Shown piece after piece: positions 1-8,635 of a stretch of 64,000 nt of DNA. The DNA lies in assembly GCF_030700245.1 (NCBI RefSeq), contig NZ_JAUYZI010000002.1, positions 124,001 to 188,000 on the forward strand. The letters run 5' to 3'. The notes beneath the pieces were generated by a model that did not search any database, was not told where the DNA came from, and saw nothing but the letters and a program-made list of their open reading frames with translations. The stretch comes from Methylobacterium amylolyticum. GTDB lineage: Bacteria > Pseudomonadota > Alphaproteobacteria > Rhizobiales > Beijerinckiaceae. Both the position numbers and the translations under genes were made by a program. Each line of letters begins with the position of its first letter. The first letter of the stretch is position 1.

Positions 1-2
1 CC

Positions 3-401
3 GGCCCCGCGGCCGAGGCCGCCGCCGCCGCGGTGGCGCGGGCGGCGGCGGCGTGCGCGGCCGGGGCCGTGTGCGTGACGTGGCGCCACGATCCCCACTG
101 CGACCACACGGCGGCGGCGGCGATCGTCGCCCTGGCACGGCCGCTCATGCCGGGGGTGCGGGTCTACGAGTACCCCGTCTGGGGCTGGACCCTGCCGCCC
201 GAGACGGAGGTGGGCCCGGCGCCCGAGGGCCTGCGCCTCGACGTCTCCGCCCATCGCGCCGCCAAGGTGCGGGCGGTCGCCGCGCACGCCTCGCAGACCA
301 CCGACCTCATCGCCGACGACCCCGCCGGCTTCCGCCTGGAGCCGGCGATGATCGACCGGCTGTGCGGCCCCTACGAGCGCTACGTGACGGTGCGGTCATG
401 A
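3..401 (+). CDS. PIG-L (LmbE-like) family deacetylase, C-terminal part
   Basis: The frame is open to the left edge, so only the last ~132 residues are present. The segment VTWRHDPHCDHTAAA holds the His-Asp-Pro-His...Asp-His signature seen in zinc-dependent PIG-L/LmbE de-N-acetylases, which remove acetyl groups from GlcNAc-type sugars or conjugates. The stop codon overlaps the ATG of the following methyltransferase by four bases (ATGA), so the two are translationally coupled. Substrate is unknown; the NodS-like and glycosyltransferase neighbours suggest an amino-sugar. The family call rests on one motif because the N-terminal half lies outside the window. Confidence 0.75.
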   Translation, partial: GPAAEAAAAAVARAAAACAAGAVCVTWRHDPHCDHTAAAAIVALARPLMPGVRVYEYPVWGWTLPPETEVGPAPEGLRLDVSAHRAAKVRAVAAHASQTTDLIADDPAGFRLEPAMIDRLCGPYERYVTVRS

Positions 402-991
402 GCCGGCGCACCGGAACCCTGCCCGACGACTACTTCGCCGGGATGTACGCGAGCGACCCGGATCCGTGGGGCTTCGCCACCAGCGCCTACGAGCGCGACA
501 AGTACGCCGCGACGCTCGCCAGCCTGCCGCGGCCGCGCTACCGGTCCGCGTTCGAGCCCGCCTGCTCGATCGGCGTGTTCACCCGGACGCTGGCCGGGCG
601 CTGCGACCGGCTGCTGGCGAGCGACCCCGTGCCCGCCGCGGTGGCGGCGGCGCGCGCCCGCTGCGCCGACCTGCCCGGCGTGACGGTGGCACAGCAATCG
701 GTCCCCGCCGACTGGCCCGAGGGCCGGTTCGACCTGATCGTCCTGTCCGAGTTCCTGTACTTCCTCGACCGGTCCGACCTCGCGGCCCTGGTCGGGCGGG
801 TGGACGGCACGATCGATCCGGGCGGGGACATCGTCCTGGTGCACTGGCTCGGGCTGACCGACTACCCGCTCTCGGGCGACGAGGCCGCCGAGGGCTTCAT
901 CGCGCAGGCGGCCGGGTTCGCGGTGCCCCTGCACAGGACCCGCACCGACGCCTACCGGATCGACGTGCTGCGCGCCGGGCCGCGCCCGTGA
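398..991 (+). CDS. NodS-like SAM-dependent methyltransferase
   Basis: A 197-residue class I methyltransferase. The N-terminal DPWGF...YERDKY segment and the following glycine-containing SAM motif (EPACSIGVFT, about residues 49-58) resemble NodS, the N-methyltransferase that acts on deacetylated chito-oligosaccharides in Nod factor synthesis; FDLIVLSEFLYFL is the post-I/motif II region. It starts by a 4-base overlap with the deacetylase gene and is followed after 10 bp by a glycosyltransferase, so one operon is likely. The NodS resemblance is read by eye; the true acceptor is unknown. Confidence 0.8.
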   Translation: MSRRTGTLPDDYFAGMYASDPDPWGFATSAYERDKYAATLASLPRPRYRSAFEPACSIGVFTRTLAGRCDRLLASDPVPAAVAAARARCADLPGVTVAQQSVPADWPEGRFDLIVLSEFLYFLDRSDLAALVGRVDGTIDPGGDIVLVHWLGLTDYPLSGDEAAEGFIAQAAGFAVPLHRTRTDAYRIDVLRAGPRP

Positions 992-1001
992 GCCGGTCCC
1001 G

Positions 1002-1877
1002 ATGAGCACCACGTCCCTGAGCACCGCCGTCATCACCCTGAACAAGGGCCGCGGCGCCCACCTCGCCCGCCTGCTCGAAGGGCTGGCGCGGGGAACGCCG
1101 CCGGACGCCTGCGTGATCGTCGAGATGGGCGGGGACGATTCTCCGCTGCCCGCCCTCCCCTTCCCGGTGGAGCGGGTGCCGTTCGCGGGGTCCGGCCTGC
1201 CGCTCGCAGCGGCGCGCAACGCCGGTCGGCGGGCGGCATCTGCGGCGGCCTCGGCCGATACCCTGGTGTTCCTCGACGTCGACTGCATCCCCTCCGCCGA
1301 CCTCGTGGCGGGGCTCTCCGCGGCGGTCGCGGCGCGGGACGGGCTGATCTGCTGCGCGGTGCGCTACCTGCCGGCCGGCGCCGTGCGCGACGGCTGGACG
1401 GAGGCCGACCTCGACCGGCTCGGCCATCTGCACCCGGTGCGGGACTTTCCCGAGGCGGGGCTGGTGCCGGCGCCGAAGCCCGGCCTGTTCTGGTCGCTCG
1501 CCTTCGCGGTCCGCGCCGCGACCTACGACCGGCTCGGCGGCTTCGACGCGGAGTTCTCCGGGTACGGGGCCGAGGATACCGACCTCGCCTTCCGGGCCGA
1601 TGCGGCGGGCCTGCCGATCCTGTTCCTCGGCGGCCCGCGCGCCTACCACCAGCACCACCCGGGCTACGACCCGCCGCTCCAGCACTTCCGCGACATCGTC
1701 GCGAACGCGAGCCGCTTCCGGGCCCGGCACGGCCTCTGGCCGATGGACGGCTGGCTCGACGGCTTCGCCCGGCTCGGGCTGATCGCGGCCGACCGGACCG
1801 ACGGCATCCGGGTGCTGCGCGACCCGACGCCGGCCGAGACCGCCGCGGCGCGTCTGCCGGACGACCGGCCGTTCTGA
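1002..1877 (+). CDS. Family 2 glycosyltransferase with galactosyltransferase-type C-terminal motif
   Basis: A 291-residue GT-A fold enzyme. The N-terminus (AVITLNKGRG) is the nucleotide-sugar-binding strand, FLDVDC near residue 89 is the DxD metal motif, and GYGAEDTDLAFRA resembles the GWGxEDxD motif of Glyco_transf_7C enzymes. It is the third gene of the deacetylase-methyltransferase operon and would transfer a sugar to a product made or modified by those enzymes. It has no N-terminal signal or membrane segment and is probably cytosolic. It converges on the malyl-CoA lyase gene, with a palindromic element between them. Confidence 0.85.
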   Translation: MSTTSLSTAVITLNKGRGAHLARLLEGLARGTPPDACVIVEMGGDDSPLPALPFPVERVPFAGSGLPLAAARNAGRRAASAAASADTLVFLDVDCIPSADLVAGLSAAVAARDGLICCAVRYLPAGAVRDGWTEADLDRLGHLHPVRDFPEAGLVPAPKPGLFWSLAFAVRAATYDRLGGFDAEFSGYGAEDTDLAFRADAAGLPILFLGGPRAYHQHHPGYDPPLQHFRDIVANASRFRARHGLWPMDGWLDGFARLGLIAADRTDGIRVLRDPTPAETAAARLPDDRPF

Positions 1878-1904
1878 GAGGTCGGTTCGCTGTCCGCAGG
1901 TTCT

Positions 1905-2070
1905 CCTTCTCCCCTCTGCGGGAGAAGGTGGCCCGCGCAGCGGGTCGGATGAGGGGCAGCGCGAGTGCCGGGTGATTCGCACCGCATCGGCTGCCGCGAC
2001 CTTGCCTGAAGCCGGGCTCCCCTCTCCCGACCCCCTTCGGGGGCCACCCTCCCCCGCAGAGGGGGGAGGG
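1905..2070. repeat. Palindromic intergenic element, family 1 copy A
   Basis: Two inverted arms separated by about 60 bp. The left arm has a hairpin (CCTTCTCCC/GGGAGAAGG) followed by a second small hairpin GGCCCGC/GCGGGTC. The right arm, reverse-complemented, reads almost the same. It lies between convergent genes and could act as a bidirectional transcription stop. Related copies occur at 5996-6216 and 19161-19388. Confidence 0.8.
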
Positions 2071-2105
2071 CGCGTCGCGCGTGGATTGAGCTGTCTCGCC
2101 CGTCC

Positions 2106-3077
2106 TCACGCCTTCATCGCGTCGGCCTTCTCGATCAGCGCCTCGGCCATGCGGATCGAGGCGATGTCGATGAGGCGGCCGTCCAGCGAGACGGCGCCGC
2201 GGCCGGCCTTGGCGGCCTCCTCCATCGCCGCGAGGATGCGGCGGGCCTTGGTGACCTCGGCCTCGGAGGGGGTGAACACCTGGTTCGCCAGCTCGATCTG
2301 CGAGGGGTGGATCGCCCACTTGCCCTCGAAGCCGAGCGCCGCGCAGCGCTTGGCCGCCGAGACGTAGCCGTCCGGATCCGAGAAGTCGCCGAACGGGCCG
2401 TCGATCGGGCGCAGGCCGTAGGCCCGGCAGGCGATCAGCATGCGGTTCTGGGCGAACAGCCACGGGTCCTGCCAGTGGGTCTGGCGGGCGCCGGCCTCGT
2501 CCTTGTCGGTGAGCACCGAGAAGTCCGGGTTGACGCCGCCGATCACGGTGGAGCGCGCCCGGGTCGAGGCGGCGTAGTCGGCCACGCCGAAGGACATCGC
2601 CTCCAGGCGCTTCGAGGAGGTCGCGATCGCCTCGACGTTGGCCATGCCGAGCGCGGTCTCGATCAGCACCTCGAAGCCGATCCGCTTGTCGCGCTTCTTG
2701 GCCTGCTCGATCTGCGTGACCAGCACGTCGATCGCGTAGACGTCGGCGGGCACGCCGACCTTCGGGATCAGGACCATGTCGAGGCGCGGACAGGCTTCGA
2801 CGATGTCGACCACGTCGCGGTACATGTAGTGGGTGTCGAGACCGTTGATGCGGATCATCATGGTCTTGTTGCCCCAATCCAGGTCGTTGAGCGCCTGGAT
2901 GATGTTGGTGCGGGCCTTCTCCTTGTCGTCGGGGGCGACCGCGTCCTCGAGGTCGAGGAAGATCACGTCGGCGGCCGACGACGCCGACTTCTCCATGAAG
3001 GTCGGGTTCGAGCCCGGCACGGCGAGCTCCGAGCGGTGCAGGCGCGCCTTGGCCTGGGGAATCAGGGTGAAGCTCAT
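2106..3077 (-). CDS. mcl: Malyl-CoA lyase
   Basis: Cleaves L-malyl-CoA to acetyl-CoA and glyoxylate, the last step of the serine cycle. The 323-residue protein is a CitE-like TIM barrel: FLDLEDAV (40-47) carries the metal-binding acidic residues, R76 is in MMIRING, and GFEVLIET (134-141) holds the conserved glutamate. The start MSFTLIPQ was chosen because it matches the usual N-terminus and has an AGGAG ribosome site; an in-frame ATG lies 26 codons upstream. It is the last gene of the cluster, 124 bp after ppc, matching the order in Methylorubrum extorquens. Confidence 0.95.
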   Translation of the reverse strand: MSFTLIPQAKARLHRSELAVPGSNPTFMEKSASSAADVIFLDLEDAVAPDDKEKARTNIIQALNDLDWGNKTMMIRINGLDTHYMYRDVVDIVEACPRLDMVLIPKVGVPADVYAIDVLVTQIEQAKKRDKRIGFEVLIETALGMANVEAIATSSKRLEAMSFGVADYAASTRARSTVIGGVNPDFSVLTDKDEAGARQTHWQDPWLFAQNRMLIACRAYGLRPIDGPFGDFSDPDGYVSAAKRCAALGFEGKWAIHPSQIELANQVFTPSEAEVTKARRILAAMEEAAKAGRGAVSLDGRLIDIASIRMAEALIEKADAMKA

Positions 3078-3201
3078 CGTCTTGTCGGTCCTCTCCTGGA
3101 AACGTTCGGGAAGCTTTCGGCTCCGCGCGATCGGGGCGGCCGGAGCCCGCACCACAACTGGCGCTGGCGGCGCGGGCCGACAGGTCCGCGGACGCGTTTC
3201 G

Positions 3202-5955
3202 TCACCCCGTCGAGCCGAAGCCGACGGCGATACAGTTGATCGACAGCAGCAGGGCGGATTTGACCGCCTCGCGCCGGGTCTCGTCGGTCTCGGCCCGGTA
3301 GCGGGCGAGCAGTTCCACCTGCTCGCGCCCGACCTGGTTGAGGGTCGGCAGCCGGCCCTTCAGCCGGCCGCGGAACAGGGGGAAGCGCTCGGCGAGTTCC
3401 GCGCCGCCGCTCACCCGCAGCACCATCTCGCGGGTCAGCCGGTACTCGGCCTCGATCATCGCGAAGATCCGGTCGCGCACGGTCGCGTCGGGCACGAGGC
3501 CGGCATAGGCGCGGGCGATGTCGAGATCGACCATCAGCAGCGTCTTCTCGACCTCGTCCAGCACGAGGCGGAGGACCCGCGACTCCTTGAACAGCCGCCG
3601 GAGCGTCGCCTCCCCGTCCCGGCCGCGCACGTCGAGGAAGCTCGCGAGCCCCGAGCCGACCCCGTACCAGCCGGTCACCACGTGCCGGTTCTGCGACCAC
3701 GCGAACACCCAGGGGATGGCGCGCAGGTCCGACAGGGAGCGGGCGCCGAAGCGGCGGGCCGGGCGCGAGCCGATGTTGAGCAGCGCGATCTCGTCGAGGG
3801 GGCTCGCCGCCTGGAAGTAGTCGACGAGGCCGTCCGTCTGGAGCAGGTTGACGTAGGCGGCGCGCGAGGCGCCGGCCAGCGCCTCCAGGGCGTCGTCGTG
3901 GCCGCCCGCCCGCTCGCCGTTCTCCCCGGCCAGCGCGTGCTCGAACACCGAGGCCGCCAGCAGCTCCATCTGGTAGGCCGCGGTGCCGCGGTTGGCGTAC
4001 TTGAACGAGACGACCTCGCCCTGCTCGGTGATCCGGAAGCGGCCGCGGATCGAGCCCGGCGGCTGGGCGGCGATGCCCCGGTGGGTCGCCACGCCGCCGC
4101 GGCTGACCGAGCCGCCGCGCCCGTGGAAGAAGGCGATCGGCACCCCCAGCTCCTGCCCGAGCCGGGTGAGCCGCGCTTGCGCCTTGTACAATTCCCAGTT
4201 GGCCGCGACGAAGCCGCCGTCCTTGTTCGAGTCGGAGTAGCCGATCATCGTCTCTTGCACCCCGCCCTGCCAGCGGGTGGAGCGGCGCACCACCGGCACG
4301 GCGAGCAGCTCGCGCATGATCGCGGGCGCCGCGCGCAGGTCGTCGATGGTCTCGAACAGCGGCACGATCGCCAGCGGACAGATTCCGGGGCAGGTCTCGA
4401 CCCCGGGCGCGTCGAGGAAGACCCCCGCCTCCTTGGCGAGCAGGTAGGCGCCGAGCACGTCGGCGACCGAGCGGGTCATCGACAGCACGAAGGCGCCGAA
4501 CGCCTCGCGGTCGAGGTTCTCGCGCATCTCGGCGACCAGCGCGAAGGTGGCGAGCGTCTCGCGGGCGGCGTCGGGCAGGGATTCGAACGAGCGGTCGGGA
4601 TCGCGCGGGCGGGCGAGCTCCGCGTCGAGCCACGCCCGCCACGCCGGATGGTCGAGGGCGGGGGGCTCGGCCTCGCCGTTGCGCTGCTGCCAGAGGGCGC
4701 GGAGCGTGTCGGTGGTGCGGGTGGTGTTCTCGCGCAGGTCGAGGCGGACGGTGGAGAACCGGAAGATCTCGACCCGGCGCCGCACAGGCCGCACGAGGTC
4801 GCGGCCGAGCGCGCCGCACTTGGCGTCCGCCAAGCCTTGCTCCAGCACGCGCAGATCCTCGATCAGCCCGTCGGCGCTGGCGTAGTCCGGCCCGGAGGCG
4901 GGGCGCTCCTCGTTGCGGGCGATCGTCGCCTCGATCTTGCGCAGGACGCAGGTGAGATACTGGCGGTACGGCTCGCCCGGGTTGCGCCGCTCGATCGCCC
5001 GGGCCTGCCCGCTCGCGGCGAGCTGCCCGGCGAGCGCGGCGCGGAACCCGTCCGGCACCGGCAGCGAGCGCTCGGTCAGCGACAGGGTGCGGCCGAGTTC
5101 GCGCACCCCGTCGCGGTAGCGGGTGAGCGAGGCCAGCGCGTTGCGCCGCAGGGTCGCCCGGGTGACGGCGGCGGTGACGTTCGGGTTGCCGTCGCGGTCG
5201 CCGCCGATCCACGAGCCGAACTGGAAGAACGGCGGCACGGTGAACCGCGTGTCGGGATAGGTCTCCGACAGCGCCGCCTCCAGGGCGTCCATCGTCTCGG
5301 GCAGCATCTCGAACAGGGTCTCGTCGAAGAAGTGCAGGCCCCAGGCGACCTCGCGCTCGACGGTGGCCTTCTCCAGGTGCAGTTCGCCCGTCATCCAGAC
5401 CAGCTCGATCTGATCGCGCAGCTCGTTCATCAGGCCGTTGCGCTCGCGGTCGGTCCAGCGCGGCACCTCCAGCTCGCGCAGCACGAGGTAGATGCGCCGG
5501 AACTTCTCCAGCACCGTCACCCGCTTGCCCTCGGTGGGGTGGGCGGTGATCGTCGGGCGCACCCGCAGGTCGTCGAGCAGCGCCTGGATCGCGGCGGGCG
5601 GGGTGCCCCGGGCCCGGGCCTCGGCGAACACCTTGGCGAAGGAGCCGCCCAGCGCGGCGCGCCCGTCCGTCCGCTCGATGTGGCGGCGGCGGCGCATGGC
5701 GGCGTTCTGCTCGGCGATCGCGATGAGCTGGAACCAGATCCCCTGCACCTGGAGGGCGCGGGCGAGCATCTCGGGCGAGAAGCGCGAGATGTCGGCGGTG
5801 CCGTGCAGCACCGCCTCCAGCTCCGGCTCGTGGCGGCGGGCCACGTCGAGGAGCGCCTGGAACAGGATGTCCAGCGCCTCCTCGGCGGCGGTGCCGGTGA
5901 TGACGGGCGGCGCGAAGCCGGTGGCGGCCGGGACGGCGTGGCGGGTCGTGGGCAT
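3202..5955 (-). CDS. ppc: Phosphoenolpyruvate carboxylase (serine cycle)
   Basis: Carboxylates PEP to oxaloacetate, the CO2-fixing step of the serine cycle. The 917-residue protein has the catalytic motif TAHPTEGKR (H139), GGDRDGNPN, GYSDSNKDGG and the FHGRGGSVSRGG loop, and ends FGSTG where most PEPCs end in xxNTG. Length is normal for the family. Start MPTTRHAV is chosen over further upstream frame because the upstream stretch is palindromic intergenic DNA. It lies between mtkB and mcl as in other Methylobacterium. A 272-bp gap with a family 1 repeat separates it from mtkB, so it may have its own promoter or altered transcript level. Confidence 0.95.
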   Translation of the reverse strand: MPTTRHAVPAATGFAPPVITGTAAEEALDILFQALLDVARRHEPELEAVLHGTADISRFSPEMLARALQVQGIWFQLIAIAEQNAAMRRRRHIERTDGRAALGGSFAKVFAEARARGTPPAAIQALLDDLRVRPTITAHPTEGKRVTVLEKFRRIYLVLRELEVPRWTDRERNGLMNELRDQIELVWMTGELHLEKATVEREVAWGLHFFDETLFEMLPETMDALEAALSETYPDTRFTVPPFFQFGSWIGGDRDGNPNVTAAVTRATLRRNALASLTRYRDGVRELGRTLSLTERSLPVPDGFRAALAGQLAASGQARAIERRNPGEPYRQYLTCVLRKIEATIARNEERPASGPDYASADGLIEDLRVLEQGLADAKCGALGRDLVRPVRRRVEIFRFSTVRLDLRENTTRTTDTLRALWQQRNGEAEPPALDHPAWRAWLDAELARPRDPDRSFESLPDAARETLATFALVAEMRENLDREAFGAFVLSMTRSVADVLGAYLLAKEAGVFLDAPGVETCPGICPLAIVPLFETIDDLRAAPAIMRELLAVPVVRRSTRWQGGVQETMIGYSDSNKDGGFVAANWELYKAQARLTRLGQELGVPIAFFHGRGGSVSRGGVATHRGIAAQPPGSIRGRFRITEQGEVVSFKYANRGTAAYQMELLAASVFEHALAGENGERAGGHDDALEALAGASRAAYVNLLQTDGLVDYFQAASPLDEIALLNIGSRPARRFGARSLSDLRAIPWVFAWSQNRHVVTGWYGVGSGLASFLDVRGRDGEATLRRLFKESRVLRLVLDEVEKTLLMVDLDIARAYAGLVPDATVRDRIFAMIEAEYRLTREMVLRVSGGAELAERFPLFRGRLKGRLPTLNQVGREQVELLARYRAETDETRREAVKSALLLSINCIAVGFGSTG

Positions 5956-5995
5956 GGGAGGCGCCCTTGTCTGGAACGGACGGAATTGCACGCAT

Positions 5996-6216
5996 CCCCT
6001 CTCCCCTCCCATGTCGGACCTGTCCGACTTGGGCCTCCTCGCGGATCTCGGGCGAGCCCGAGATCCGTGGGAGAGGGTGGCCCCCGAAGGGGGTCGGGTG
6101 AGGGGCAGCGCGACGGTGCAGGATGCGGCTCGCGCCGCGACCTCTCCGGACGCGGCGCTCTCCTCTCCCGACCCGGCCTCACGGCCGGGCCACCCTCCCC
6201 CGCAGTGGGGGGAGGG
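5996..6216. repeat. Palindromic intergenic element, family 1 copy B, with extra nested hairpins
   Basis: Same plan as copy A, inverted arms CCCTCTCCC...GGGAGAGGGTGG and CCGGGCCACCCTCCCCC, but the left hairpin tip is enlarged by inserted palindromes: TCGGACCTGTCCGA (6013-6026) and GGATCTCGGGC/GCCCGAGATCC (about 6042-6064). It sits inside the serine-cycle operon between mtkB and ppc, where it could attenuate transcription or stabilise the upstream message. Confidence 0.8.
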
Positions 6217-6227
6217 TGCGTCGCGTT

Positions 6228-7118
6228 CTAGGCCGCGCGCGCCAGCACGTCGGCGACGGTCTGGCCGAAGGAGCCGGGATCGGGCGCCACCGTCAGGCCG
6301 TAGGAGCGCATGATCTCGGCCTTCTCCGCGGCGCTGTCGCCGGCCGCCGAGATGATCGCGCCGGCGTGGCCCATCCGGCGGCCCTTCGGCGCGGTGAGCC
6401 CGGCGACGAAGCCGATCACCGGCTTCGACATGTTCTCGCGGATCCAGGCCGAGGCCTCCGCCTCCTGCGGGCCGCCGATCTCGCCGATCATCAGCACCGC
6501 GTCGGTGTCGGGATCGGTCTCGAACAGGGCGAGGTGGTCGAGGAAGGACGAGCCGTTGATCGGGTCGCCGCCGATCCCGACCGAGGTGGAGATGCCGAGG
6601 CCCAGCGCCTTGAGCTGCGAGGCCGCCTCGTAGCCGAGCGTGCCCGAGCGCGAGATCACCCCGACATTGCCCCTGAGGTAGATGTGGCCGGGCATGATCC
6701 CGAGCATCGCCTTGCCGGGGGAGATGATGCCGGCGCAGTTCGGGCCGACCACCATCGTCCGCCGCTCCTTGGGATAGCGGTAGAGGTAGCGCTTCACCCG
6801 CATCATGTCCTGGGCGGGGATGCCGTCGGTGATCGAGCAGACGAGGCGCAGGCCCGCATCCGCCGCCTCCATGATCGCGTCCGCCGCGAAGGGGGGCGCG
6901 ACGAAGGTGATCGAGGTGGTGGCCCCGGTCTCGCGCACCGCGTCCTTGACGGTGTTGAACACCGGCAGGCCGAGATGGGTGCGCCCGCCCTTGCCGGGGG
7001 TGACGCCGCCGACGACGTTCGAGCCGTAGTCCAGCATCTCCTGGGTGTGGAACGTGCCCTTGTCGCCGGTGATGCCCTGGACGATGATCGGGGTGGTCTC
7101 GTCGATGAGGATGCTCAT
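6228..7118 (-). CDS. mtkB: Malate thiokinase, small (alpha) subunit
   Basis: With MtkA forms the ATP-dependent malate-CoA ligase that makes malyl-CoA for malyl-CoA lyase. The 296-residue protein is homologous to the succinyl-CoA synthetase alpha subunit: a CoA-binding N-terminal domain (VQGITGDKG), VGPNCAGII around 124-132, and the phosphorylated histidine in MGHAGAII (H251). It begins 15 bp after the mtkA stop with a GGGGGAG ribosome site. A succinate ligase role is possible from sequence alone; the serine-cycle context and order decide for malate. Confidence 0.94.
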   Translation of the reverse strand: MSILIDETTPIIVQGITGDKGTFHTQEMLDYGSNVVGGVTPGKGGRTHLGLPVFNTVKDAVRETGATTSITFVAPPFAADAIMEAADAGLRLVCSITDGIPAQDMMRVKRYLYRYPKERRTMVVGPNCAGIISPGKAMLGIMPGHIYLRGNVGVISRSGTLGYEAASQLKALGLGISTSVGIGGDPINGSSFLDHLALFETDPDTDAVLMIGEIGGPQEAEASAWIRENMSKPVIGFVAGLTAPKGRRMGHAGAIISAAGDSAAEKAEIMRSYGLTVAPDPGSFGQTVADVLARAA

Positions 7119-7133
7119 GGGCGGATCTCCCCC

Positions 7134-8351
7134 TCAGTTCTTGGAAGCGTCGTTCTTGGCGGCGTCGTTCTTGGCGGCGTCGGTCTTGGCGGCGTCGCAG
7201 GCGTCGACCGCCTTGCGCGCCGCCTCGGTCAGCGTGTCGGCGGTGATGAGGTCGAGGCCGCTCTCGGCCAGGATCTTCTGGCCGGCCTCGACGTTCGTGC
7301 CGGCGAGCCGCACCACGAGGGGCACGTCGATCTGCACCTCGCGCGCCGCCTTGATCACGCCCTCGGCGACCCAGTCGCAGCGGTTGATGCCGGCGAAGAT
7401 GTTGACCAGCACCGCCTTGACGTTGCGGTCCGACAGGACGAGCCGGAACGCCGTGGCGACCCGCTCGGGCGAGGCGCCGCCGCCGACATCCAGGAAGTTC
7501 GCCGGCGCGCCGCCCGCGTGCTTGATCATGTCCATGGTCGCCATGGCCAGCCCGGCGCCGTTGACGATGCAGCCGATCTCGCCGTCGAGGCCGATGTAGC
7601 TGAGGCTGTGCTCGGCGGCCTGCGCCTCGCGGGGGTCGCCCTGCGAGGGGTCGTGCATGTCGGCGATGCCGGGGCGCCGGAACAGGGCGTTGTCGTCGAA
7701 GCTCATCTTGGCGTCGAGCGCCAGAACCCGGTCGTCCTTGGTGACGACGAGCGGGTTGATCTCCAGCATCGTGCCGTCGCAGTCGCGGAACGCCCGGTAG
7801 GCGTTCATGATCGTCTTCACCGCCGCCGAGACCTGCTTGATGTTGAGGCCGAGCTGGAAGGCGATCTCGCGGGCCTGGAACTGCTGCAGGCCCACCGCCG
7901 GCTCGACCACGATCTGGATCAGCGCGGCGGGCTCCTGGGCGGCGATCTCCTCGATGTCCATGCCGCCGCGCTGGCTGGCGATGACCCGCACGCGCTCCGC
8001 CTTCCGGTCGAGGACGTAGCCGAGGTACAGTTCGCGGTCGAAGGGGTCGGCGGTCTCGACGTAGACCCGCTGCACCGGCTTGCCCTCGGGCCCGGTCTGG
8101 TGGGTGACGAGGCGCTTGCCGAGCAGCTCCTTCGACGCGTCGCGGACCTCGTTGTAGGTCCGGCACAGCTTGATCCCGCCGGCCTTGCCGCGGGCGCCGG
8201 CGTGGATCTGCGCCTTCACCGCCCAGAACGAGCCGCCGAGTTCGGTGGCGGCGTAGACCGCCTGGTCGGGGCTGAAGGCGATGGCGCCCTTCGGAACCGC
8301 GACGCCGAAGCTCGCGAGCAGTTCCTTGGCCTGGTACTCGTGGACGTCCAT
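7134..8351 (-). CDS. mtkA: Malate thiokinase, large (beta) subunit, with repetitive Lys/Ala/Asp tail
   Basis: The ATP-grasp subunit of malate-CoA ligase, 405 residues. It starts [12 protein letters not shown] as succinyl-CoA synthetase beta subunits do, contains LEINPLVV and the glycine-rich FLDVGGGAS motif, and closes with the ligase-CoA domain ([17 protein letters not shown]). The last ~20 residues are a low-complexity tail made of repeated AAK(N/T)D units coded by near-perfect 15-bp tandem repeats (7140-7195), an addition to the usual family end. Transcription probably restarts upstream, because a hairpin terminator follows fch at 8515-8543. Confidence 0.93.
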   Translation of the reverse strand: MDVHEYQAKELLASFGVAVPKGAIAFSPDQAVYAATELGGSFWAVKAQIHAGARGKAGGIKLCRTYNEVRDASKELLGKRLVTHQTGPEGKPVQRVYVETADPFDRELYLGYVLDRKAERVRVIASQRGGMDIEEIAAQEPAALIQIVVEPAVGLQQFQAREIAFQLGLNIKQVSAAVKTIMNAYRAFRDCDGTMLEINPLVVTKDDRVLALDAKMSFDDNALFRRPGIADMHDPSQGDPREAQAAEHSLSYIGLDGEIGCIVNGAGLAMATMDMIKHAGGAPANFLDVGGGASPERVATAFRLVLSDRNVKAVLVNIFAGINRCDWVAEGVIKAAREVQIDVPLVVRLAGTNVEAGQKILAESGLDLITADTLTEAARKAVDACDAAKTDAAKNDAAKNDASKN

Positions 8352-8514
8352 GCGGCGCCTCCTCCCCGGTTCGTTGCCGGCGTTCGAGGCTTCATTCTAC
8401 GTGCGCCGCCCGATTTCGCCCGTCAAATTTTTTGGTCCGACAGTTCAGTCCGGCTTTACCGCGATCCGGCGCGGACCGTATTCAATCCCGCAGCGCAGCG
8501 GCCACGCAAACGAA

Positions 8515-8543
8515 GAGGCCGGGCGCTTACCGCACCCGGCCTC
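8515..8543 (-). terminator. Hairpin between fch and mtkA
   Basis: A 9-bp perfect stem (GAGGCCGGG/CCCGGCCTC) with an 11-base loop lies 80 bp downstream of fch on the transcribed strand. The T-run after it is weak, so it may be a partial terminator or a 3' end stabiliser that lowers read-through into mtkA. Confidence 0.5.
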
Positions 8544-8603
8544 CACTGTGAGGGCCCTCGATGGCCGCCGCGAACGACGCTGCGCCGGCTTCCGCTCACA
8601 GTG

Positions 8604-8635
8604 ACCTCAATTCACACGGACCTCAATTCACCTTG
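8604..8635. repeat. 12-bp direct repeat across the fch stop codon
   Basis: The sequence ACCTCAATTCAC occurs twice within about 30 bp; one copy contains the fch stop codon. It looks like a small tandem duplication that left the reading frame intact. No function is apparent. Confidence 0.6.

Noticed and set aside
2833-6231. 1,132-codon plus-strand frame opposite ppc
   Set aside because: No domain, no ribosome site, amino-acid composition of an antisense frame.
6228-8351. Succinyl-CoA synthetase (sucCD) of the TCA cycle
   Set aside because: Homologous, but the position between fch and ppc in the serine-cycle order argues for malate thiokinase.
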